Position numbers and translations under genes: made by a program
Part shown: in pieces, positions 30,993 through 36,983 of the stretch
How positions within the stretch are numbered: position 1 is the stretch's first letter
Layout: each line of letters opens with the position of its first letter
The notes under the pieces: model-generated
What the model was told of the DNA's origin: nothing
The model's database searches: none
Seen by the model: only the letters and a program-made list of their open reading frames with translations
IMG/VR virus record: IMGVR_UViG_3300028823_000174
Location: 1 to 36,983 of that record
DNA from: a virus
Strand: one strand, 5' to 3'
DNA length: 36,983 bases

Positions 30993-31667
30993 GTGGAAAG
31001 AATAGATAAATTTTGTAGAATTCCTGGACATAGTGAAGATATAGATCACTATTTTATCCATCAAGAGGATACTCCAACAACTTATAGTGGCCACGCGGGT
31101 GAAATGATTGTTGTTAAATCAGATCATAGTGGGTTAGAATTTGGAACTGTGAGCGGAACAGGAACAGGTATTGTAAGAAAATATCCAGCGCCCCCAACTA
31201 GCGACCATTATTGGCACAACTTAAATGACAACAGATTATATGGCTATGATGAAAGTTGTGGTCTGTGGCTAACTACAAATAGAATTGCATATGGATTTGC
31301 AAAAAACACATTGAATTTTAAAGGTGCTTATGTTTCATATGGAGAAACAAACCAAGCTTCTACCGGACCTCTCGTCCCACACCCGGCTAGAATTGTGGGT
31401 ATATATGGTAGAAACGACCTTGCATCCCCAACAAGACAAATAGAGTTACATGATTTTACAACAACTATTAAAACGATAGGTTGGCCAAATAAAAACTTAT
31501 ATTGGACAGAGGGTTTAAATGTTAATGCGGGCGCTATTTTGAAAATTAAAGCGAAATCTTCAAATAATGATAGGTTAGATTATCCAGTTATTTATATAGA
31601 AATAGCATATAGATACGACCCAACCTGGGACGGAACTTTACCTGATGGAAATGATTTAGGAGCGTAA
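30993..31667 (+). CDS. Fibre cassette copy 2, first gene
   Basis: A 224-residue protein starting at GTG behind TGGAGGT. The DTP module is near the start (EDTPTTYSGHAGEMIVVK ... GLEF), followed by a linker with HYWHNLNDNRLYGYD and a beta domain (KGAYVSYGETNQ, ARIVGIYGRNDL, QIELHDFTTTIKTIG, VIYIEIAYRYDP) that matches the gene at 28917. It is the second copy of a duplicated two-gene cassette. Confidence 0.72.
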   Translation: MERIDKFCRIPGHSEDIDHYFIHQEDTPTTYSGHAGEMIVVKSDHSGLEFGTVSGTGTGIVRKYPAPPTSDHYWHNLNDNRLYGYDESCGLWLTTNRIAYGFAKNTLNFKGAYVSYGETNQASTGPLVPHPARIVGIYGRNDLASPTRQIELHDFTTTIKTIGWPNKNLYWTEGLNVNAGAILKIKAKSSNNDRLDYPVIYIEIAYRYDPTWDGTLPDGNDLGA

Positions 31668-31677
31668 TGGAGGAAAA

Positions 31678-32703
31678 ATGTATCAAGTAATAGTAAAAAA
31701 CAACACTGCTTCTGGAATTTATATAAATGATTTGGGTGGTTATTATATAGCAGCATCTGAATCGGATGATGTGGCAGAAGTATTTAATCCATACGAAATA
31801 TCTATATCCCATAATTTGGCTGACATGGTTGCGTCTTCCGCTGTGACCATAAATAATGGTGCAGAAGATCTAGATATAGAACCCGCACTGTTACATATAG
31901 GAGTTAAAGATTCTTTTAGATCTTTACTTGATACCCCAACCACATATGTTGGAGCAGCACCTAAAGCTGTGAAAGTAAACCCAACAGAAACTGGTGTGGA
32001 TTTTGTTCAGGAATATAAACAGATGTCTTGGCATAAAACTATTACTTATAATGGTCGCTCAAGATTAGTTGGTTGGTATATAGACGAAGCAGACGATGTG
32101 TATTTACAAAGTGATGGACCTATACAACCATCTTCTCAATATTCTAATAATTCATTTTTTGTAATGAATATGACAAGTGTATCCGGAGCACCATTTACAG
32201 TCACTATTAGTGGAACATCAATGAGTGATATTACATTTTCCACATATGAGTGTATAGATAGTATAACAGTTACAGGTACAGGATATTACAAAACTAATTA
32301 TAGGTTTGTCAATACGCCATCTTTTTCAATTCCAGAAGATAATAAATCTTGTATATTTGATTTGAAAAAAACTAATCCGTTTTCTTTTGGTGGCACTAAA
32401 GTTTCTGTTCAGAGAATTCGTTTAGAGTGGGTTCCTGACGGAGAGGATTGGGAATTAGTTGGGAGTGCTTTGCATATACATGCTAATGGATATGCTCACG
32501 AGTTGATGGGAGGTCCATATATTTTTTCTTCTGAAGATATATATTTGAGAGCATCTCAAGATGAGCCAGGAATATTTGATGTTAGTGTGTTTGGAGCAGA
32601 AGCATATGTAGATGGTTCCATTGGGGAAGGAACAGTTATACGTTTTGATTCTACTTTTATAGGGGCACTTACTCTTATGTTGTGGTACAAGGAGGCTGTA
32701 TAA
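31678..32703 (+). CDS. Fibre cassette copy 2, second gene
   Basis: A 341-residue paralogue of the gene at 29540. The N-terminal 75 residues (QVIVKNNTASGIYINDLGGY, then VTINNGAEDL) align with it; only one DTP module is present (SLLDTPTTYVGAAPKAVK, about 81-110) where the paralogue has three. The C-terminal half (MSWHKTITYNGRSRLVGWY, ITVTGTGYYKTNYRF, CIFDLKKTNPFS, LEWVPDGEDWEL) is shared. GGAGG precedes the ATG. Confidence 0.73.
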   Translation: MYQVIVKNNTASGIYINDLGGYYIAASESDDVAEVFNPYEISISHNLADMVASSAVTINNGAEDLDIEPALLHIGVKDSFRSLLDTPTTYVGAAPKAVKVNPTETGVDFVQEYKQMSWHKTITYNGRSRLVGWYIDEADDVYLQSDGPIQPSSQYSNNSFFVMNMTSVSGAPFTVTISGTSMSDITFSTYECIDSITVTGTGYYKTNYRFVNTPSFSIPEDNKSCIFDLKKTNPFSFGGTKVSVQRIRLEWVPDGEDWELVGSALHIHANGYAHELMGGPYIFSSEDIYLRASQDEPGIFDVSVFGAEAYVDGSIGEGTVIRFDSTFIGALTLMLWYKEAV

Positions 32704-32706
32704 ATA

Positions 32707-33267
32707 ATGACATATCCATTTAAATATAAATTTATACCAAATGTTCCAACGCATGATATTGATATGGAGCATAGATTTTGGCGTCTTATAGACACTCCTA
32801 CAACCTATAGTGGATATGGAAAAGATTTTGTAACGGTAAAAGAAGATGAATCTGGTTTAGAATTTACGGATTTATTTACTGTTGTAAGTGGTTTTATGTT
32901 TTTCAAAGAAGTCTCTGATGATACCATGTCTACTACAACAAGTACACAGTGGCAAGAAAAAGTGTCTTTAGAAATATTTGATATTCCAGCAGGAAGATAT
33001 AGAATTGGATGGTTCTATGAATGGCAAATGAGAGGTGGCTCATTTAATTTTAATTGCAGGGTTCGAGTAGATGATGCAACTAATTTAATGGAGCAGGTGC
33101 AAGAACCAGCTGATTCTGCATCTGGATTATGGCATCCAGTTGGTGGTTTTGGTTATATTACTTTAGCGGCTGGGGGTCATCATGCCGACTTAGATTTTTG
33201 TTCTAGTTTTATAGACAAAGAGGCTTGTATAAGAAGAGGCCGCTTGGAGTTTTGGAGGATTTCATAA
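32707..33267 (+). CDS. Fibre protein with DTP module and WRIS-ended beta domain
   Basis: A 186-residue protein. The N-terminal 55 residues carry a DTP module (RLIDTPTTYSGYGKDF ... GLEF), followed by a beta domain (KVSLEIFDIPAGRYRIGWFY ... HPVGGFGYI ... LEFWRIS) shared with the next gene, which has a different N-terminus. This is a clear domain swap. Codons for the final Trp-Arg-Ile form GGAGG, and the stop overlaps the next ATG (TAATG). Confidence 0.7.
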   Translation: MTYPFKYKFIPNVPTHDIDMEHRFWRLIDTPTTYSGYGKDFVTVKEDESGLEFTDLFTVVSGFMFFKEVSDDTMSTTTSTQWQEKVSLEIFDIPAGRYRIGWFYEWQMRGGSFNFNCRVRVDDATNLMEQVQEPADSASGLWHPVGGFGYITLAAGGHHADLDFCSSFIDKEACIRRGRLEFWRIS

Positions 33268-33899
33268 TGGCTGAAAGATATAGATATTCAATACTAAATG
33301 ATTTTCCAAATTCTATGGTAAATACATCTATGCTAACTATAGAAATAAAGGAAAGCAGTATTTCTGAGACACTGTCACATATAAATACATGGAGTGATAA
33401 CTGCGATATTTGGTTTGATTCTGCTTTAACTTCCCCAGACGAAACAGAATTAGACGAGATAGTGGCTACACATTCTGGAACTGAACCAACCGAAGAGTTG
33501 TATTTCCCAGCAAATTGTTATGCATATGCAGAAGCATTAGATGAATCATCTACCACAAGTACAGATTTTGTAGAGAAACTTAGCCTTTCCGTAAAAGATG
33601 TCCCCCCTGGAATATATAGAATAGGATGGTCTTTTGAATGGTCTTTTTCTGTTACACTTTTTCAAGATTTTTTAGCCAGGGTTCAATTTAATAATACTTT
33701 TACGTTGTCAAATTTAAAAATACAACCTAGAAACTGTTATGCTGATGACGCCTGGCAGCATGTAGGTGGTTTTGCAAAAATGGAAATAGACACTTTGGGT
33801 GATTATGATATAGATTTAGATTTTGCTACTACCGGTGGAATTCCACCTAGGGCGTCATATATAAGAAATGCCAGACTAGAACTTTGGAGGATTTCGTAA
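33267..33899 (+). CDS. Fibre protein with a shared N-terminal module and the same end
   Basis: A 210-residue protein if started at the ATG at 33267, which overlaps the previous stop (TAATG) and follows a GGAGG box by eight bases; an alternative in-frame start 14 codons upstream lies inside the previous gene and is less likely. The N-terminal 70 residues (SILNDFPNSMVNTSMLTIEI, DNCDIWFDSALTSPDETEL, VATHSG) recur in the next gene. The C-terminal domain (KLSLSVKDVPPGIYRIGWSF ... LELWRIS) recurs from the previous gene. Confidence 0.68.
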   Translation: MAERYRYSILNDFPNSMVNTSMLTIEIKESSISETLSHINTWSDNCDIWFDSALTSPDETELDEIVATHSGTEPTEELYFPANCYAYAEALDESSTTSTDFVEKLSLSVKDVPPGIYRIGWSFEWSFSVTLFQDFLARVQFNNTFTLSNLKIQPRNCYADDAWQHVGGFAKMEIDTLGDYDIDLDFATTGGIPPRASYIRNARLELWRIS

Positions 33900-34762
33900 T
33901 GGCTAATAAATATACATACTCATTAGATGATTTTCCATATGACAAAGCAGATGGAAGCAGATTGAGTTTAGAAATTCAATCAAGTGCAATTGTTACCGCT
34001 TTAAATCACATAAATGTTGGAAAAAATAATTGTGATGTATGGTTTAAAGCAGAACTATCATCAGGCGATGAAACAATATTGGATGGATTAGTTGCTGCTC
34101 ATAGTGGAGAAGTGCTTCCTGAAGAAGCTGCACCAACAATGTCGGATGGTAGGCCATTAGTTAGAGCCGATACACGTCCTTTAGAAACACAGACGTATTT
34201 TACCATGTCTGGTGATACTGTTAGTGGTATTGGAGATGGAAAAATATTAAAATGGAATTTTGCACACGACGAAGATGTTTATGATTCAAATGATTACGAA
34301 AATGGTCCAACAGTAGTCAGCGGTATGAAATGTAAAGTTATGGAGGTGTGGTTTAATGATCCTGTTTATCTAAAAGACGGTTCTTTATATTTTCAAAACG
34401 CCAGTTTTGGATCTTATGTCTGTATGTATATAACAGTTCCGGCTGGAAATTATTATCCTAATGATGCAGGGCCAATACCAGCTTCTGCGTTAGGGCTGCC
34501 CGGCGACCAGATGTATGCTTATGCGTCTAAAAAGGTATTATATGCATGTTATGTCATGAAGCACCATATGGTGGGGGATTGTACTATGGGTGATGAGTTA
34601 AACGCCGAAGGTGCCCAAGTAGACGCTATACCAGCCGGTTGGTATATAACTGGTATAATTTGTACGGATGAAGATAATAATAATTTTAGAGGTTTTGGTT
34701 CTCTTGAAATGTATAGAGCACACACAGTGGTACTTCCAGGAGGAGCACCAGGAGGCGAATAA
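33899..34762 (+). CDS. Fibre protein with the shared N-terminal module and a new C-terminus
   Basis: A 287-residue protein starting at the ATG at 33899 (TAATG overlap, GGAGG eight bases upstream; a TTG frame start 15 bases earlier is less likely). Residues 1-70 (YSLDDFPYDKADGSRLSLEI, NNCDVWFKAELSSGDET, VAAHSG) match the N-terminus of the previous gene. The rest is a beta-rich domain unique in this window (VMEVWFNDPVYLKDG, YVCMYITVPAGNYYP, GWYITGIICTDED). It ends in a Gly/Pro-rich tail whose GGAGG codons provide the next ribosome-binding site. Confidence 0.68.
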   Translation: MANKYTYSLDDFPYDKADGSRLSLEIQSSAIVTALNHINVGKNNCDVWFKAELSSGDETILDGLVAAHSGEVLPEEAAPTMSDGRPLVRADTRPLETQTYFTMSGDTVSGIGDGKILKWNFAHDEDVYDSNDYENGPTVVSGMKCKVMEVWFNDPVYLKDGSLYFQNASFGSYVCMYITVPAGNYYPNDAGPIPASALGLPGDQMYAYASKKVLYACYVMKHHMVGDCTMGDELNAEGAQVDAIPAGWYITGIICTDEDNNNFRGFGSLEMYRAHTVVLPGGAPGGE

Positions 34763-34763
34763 A

Positions 34764-35294
34764 ATGATAGAAACTGCCGATATACTTTTGACAACATCAA
34801 AAACTAGGCTCGGTAGAATTATCATATGGATATTGAGGATCTTTCAATCTGATCCCGTTTTCTTTAATCATTGTATTTTAGCGGCCAACAATAAATTTGG
34901 TATAGAAGCTGCTACTAGTGGTATTCAATATTGTGATATGCGCAAAAAAATGGAGGCCGCAAAAGCTTATAAGCTTATAAGATGTAAGTGTATAACCGAC
35001 GCTAAAAAAGAAAATATAGTTAAATCAACTAGAAAACTTGTTGGTTTACCTTATGGATTTAGAAGATTGGGATTACAATTATTAGATCAAATGTTTTCAA
35101 CCGACTTCTTCACGCGCAAGTTAGGTGATAATAGATGTCAGGTATGTTCAAGTTTAATAGCCTGGGCATACTATGTCAGATGTAGAGTTAGATTTAATGG
35201 TGTCAACTGGCAGAGCTGTGAACCAGACGATGTAGACGACGAAGTTTTAAAAAACCCAGATATATGGGAAGTTGTTGCTGAGAAGAGGGGATAA
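34764..35294 (+). CDS. Permuted papain-fold hydrolase (C92/YiiX-like)
   Basis: A 176-residue protein; the ATG at 34764 follows AGGAGG and is preferred over a longer frame running into the previous gene. The pattern matches permuted NlpC/P60 or YiiX-like enzymes: a DILLTTSKT start, H36 in FFNHCILA, an acidic/strand region GIEAATSGIQ, then LVGLPYGFRRLG and the nucleophile C128 in CQVCSSLIAWAYY. A hydrophobic stretch at 17-27 (LGRIIIWILRIF) may contact membrane. Such enzymes act on peptide, amide or lipid-like ester bonds. Among fibre genes it may help entry or lysis. Confidence 0.65.
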   Translation: MIETADILLTTSKTRLGRIIIWILRIFQSDPVFFNHCILAANNKFGIEAATSGIQYCDMRKKMEAAKAYKLIRCKCITDAKKENIVKSTRKLVGLPYGFRRLGLQLLDQMFSTDFFTRKLGDNRCQVCSSLIAWAYYVRCRVRFNGVNWQSCEPDDVDDEVLKNPDIWEVVAEKRG

Positions 35295-36595
35295 TGGCTA
35301 GAAGCAAACTAAGAGAAAATCAGGTACAAGACGTAGATTTTTTGTCTGAGGCAGAGCACGCTACTACTTCACATACGTTTGGAGCTCTTACTGACGTGCC
35401 AGCTCTTAGTGGAAACGAAGGAAAATATCTACGCATCGATTCTACAGCCTCAGGTATTGAATATGTTACCATAGATGATAGTGTTGGTATATGGAAAAAA
35501 ATTTCGTCAGACTACACTGCGTCTGTTGGAGATAATTTATTTTTGGATAGCACGGTGGCTGGCATAGTAATAACCATGCCGTCTAATCCGGTTATGGGGA
35601 GCGCCGTAGCTTTTATAGATGGAGAGGGTAATTGTGCTACTAATAACATTACAATCTCCGGCGCCGGCGCCAAAATAATGGGCTTAGACGAAAACTTTAT
35701 AGTAGACGTTGATAGTGCAGAATTCAACCTAGTCTATTACGAATCAGATGACGGGTGGAGGCTTGGCCCAATAGGACACAATATAGGACTCAGAGCAGGA
35801 GATGTTCTTGTAGATCGCGGAGATCCAGCAGACTATGATTTTACGGTTGGTGATTTTACATGTGATAGTGCCTACCACGATTTAGATTTGTCATCAATAG
35901 TTCCATCAGGGGCTACATGGGTAAAAGTTAAAGTTGTACTCGCAGATGATGCTGTTGACTCGTATTTTGCGCTTAGAAAAAATGGGAATACAAATACAAG
36001 GGTTTCACTTTCAAATAGAATTAGAGTTGTAGATAAAACGCATTATATTACGGGGTTTGTGCCTTGTGATTCAAACAGAGTTATTGAGTACTCAGCTACA
36101 AACACTACATTCACCACTATAAACCTAGTAGTTACAGGATGGGTTTTTCCTGGTTCGGTTAACGACGCATTGAAAACAGACGGAACAGCGGGGAGAGTTT
36201 ATCGTGCCTGTTATATATGTATAAAAGATGGAACAAACGCAAACACAATAAACTGTGAGGTGTTTAGTCGTTTCAACGGTGACATTATAGCCGAAACAGA
36301 TAATATTGTAAAAGATGCTACAACAGGGCACTTTACGTTAGATTCTACTGGACATTTTCTTTATATTGAATCTACAGGCCTTACTGGAAATACATTGCAT
36401 GCAATGGGCTGCCTTATATATGCGGATATCGGAATTGCAACTCCTATTTGTCAAGTGAAGAGAGATGAGAGTAGTGGCGGCTTGCGTATCAACCTCACAG
36501 ATCCAATCACAGGCGATATATATGATTTTACGTCGCTTGTAGATAACGAAACTGGTTATATATATATTGATTTTTTCTATTTAACAGATGAATAA
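35294..36595 (+). CDS. Large fibre/adhesin protein with a divergent DTP-like module
   Basis: A 433-residue protein. The start overlaps the previous stop (TAATG). Residues 28-58 carry a divergent version of the module (ALTDVPALSGNEGKYLRID ... GIEY). Residues 60-165 form a beta-helix-like receptor domain (FLDSTVAGIVITMPSNP, NNITISGAGAKIMG), and residues 190-433 two further beta domains (WVKVKVVLADDAVDSYFALR, HYITGFVPCDSN, YIYIDFFYLTDE). It is probably a fibre tip or shaft protein. Confidence 0.72.
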   Translation: MARSKLRENQVQDVDFLSEAEHATTSHTFGALTDVPALSGNEGKYLRIDSTASGIEYVTIDDSVGIWKKISSDYTASVGDNLFLDSTVAGIVITMPSNPVMGSAVAFIDGEGNCATNNITISGAGAKIMGLDENFIVDVDSAEFNLVYYESDDGWRLGPIGHNIGLRAGDVLVDRGDPADYDFTVGDFTCDSAYHDLDLSSIVPSGATWVKVKVVLADDAVDSYFALRKNGNTNTRVSLSNRIRVVDKTHYITGFVPCDSNRVIEYSATNTTFTTINLVVTGWVFPGSVNDALKTDGTAGRVYRACYICIKDGTNANTINCEVFSRFNGDIIAETDNIVKDATTGHFTLDSTGHFLYIESTGLTGNTLHAMGCLIYADIGIATPICQVKRDESSGGLRINLTDPITGDIYDFTSLVDNETGYIYIDFFYLTDE

Positions 36596-36618
36596 AATAA
36601 AAGGAGCTTAATAGATAA

Positions 36619-36983
36619 GTGATCAAAGTAGACGAAAACGAACAGTTTCCGATAGTTGTTGCACTTATAGATGAGACTACCGGTATGCCCGGTACAGGGC
36701 AAACTGTTTACTATGAGATCCGGGGCGCTGATGATTCGTTTCTGACGCCTCCTATTTCTGGTATATTACCAGAGTCCGCTGTAGAAGGTGGCGTATATAG
36801 GACGACAGCAACGATCGCCGATGCCGGCGAATATGTGATTTATGCCACATGTTCTGGTTTTGTAACCAGCGCGGAAGATCTCTTAGTCATTCCTGAGACC
36901 GCTTATAAAGCTCACAACGTGTCTGTTGAGGATGTACCAAGAACTAATGCTGTGGCTACAGCTTCGCAGACTGCTAGAAATGT
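36619..36983 (+). CDS. Fibre-associated Ig-like protein, cut by the window end
   Basis: An open frame starting with GTG at 36619, 10 bases after AAGGAGC (36601-36607), and open to the last base: 121 complete codons. It starts VIKVDENEQFPIVVALIDE and contains YYEIRGADDSFLTP and EYVIYATCSGF, a beta-sandwich pattern often seen as an Ig-like or adaptor domain in phage tail proteins. The C-terminus is outside the window, so the function and length are unknown. Confidence 0.65.
   Translation, partial: MIKVDENEQFPIVVALIDETTGMPGTGQTVYYEIRGADDSFLTPPISGILPESAVEGGVYRTTATIADAGEYVIYATCSGFVTSAEDLLVIPETAYKAHNVSVEDVPRTNAVATASQTARN

Noticed and set aside
33225-33266. Upstream start for the fibre gene at 33267
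   Set aside because: It lies in the coding region of the previous gene, whereas 33267 has GGAGG and a TAATG overlap and aligns with the start of its paralogue at 33899.
34668-34763. Longer N-terminus for the papain-fold hydrolase
   Set aside because: The extra 32 codons lie inside the preceding fibre gene; the ATG at 34764 has an AGGAGG at correct distance and starts the family-like DILL motif.

Overview
This window is a stretch of a tailed double-stranded DNA bacteriophage genome (Caudoviricetes). Every supported gene lies on the + strand, genes are tightly packed, most follow a strong AGGAGG-type ribosome-binding site, and many neighbours overlap through TAATG or ATGA. By eye the DNA is AT-rich. 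I see no tRNA, rRNA, CRISPR array, integrase or transposase. The host cannot be named from this sequence.

Layout. (1) 1-7263: accessory and early-late genes: two unknown proteins, a GT-A glycosyltransferase, a transglutaminase-like Cys protease, a six-repeat propeller-like protein, a full-length ClpP, a coiled-coil protein, an actin-like ATPase, a small beta protein, an M15 peptidase (likely endolysin) and a cold-shock protein. (2) 7264-11201: a zinc-ribbon gene bracketed by a 12-bp inverted repeat, then small Cys-rich proteins, a dNMP kinase and an HD-domain hydrolase. (3) 11202-20810: packaging and head module in canonical order: DNA-binding protein, probable small terminase, large terminase, two holin-like membrane proteins, portal, prohead protease, beta protein, scaffold-like acidic coiled coil, a decoration-like gene broken by a frameshift, and the major capsid protein. 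(4) 20811-36983: a capsid-to-fibre boundary with a very stable UUCG hairpin and a good sigma70-like promoter, then a large set of tail-fibre/adhesin genes that continues past the window end.

The fibre region is the most striking part. It is a family built by duplication and domain shuffling: a roughly 35-residue module with the core DTPxTYSG appears about 11 times in nine genes, a two-gene cassette is present twice in tandem, and several C-terminal domains recur on different N-termini. In some of these genes the codons for a conserved C-terminal Trp-Arg (TGGAGG) also supply the ribosome-binding site of the next gene. A permuted papain-fold (C92/YiiX-like) hydrolase sits among the fibres.

Other points for a second look are the clpP / coiled-coil / actin-like gene set, a hairpin that covers the ribosome-binding site of the transglutaminase-like gene, the broken decoration-like gene just before the capsid gene, and three structured non-coding leaders (20811-21023, 25801-25951, 26357-26624). 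Tail tube, sheath, tape-measure, baseplate and replication genes are not in this window.
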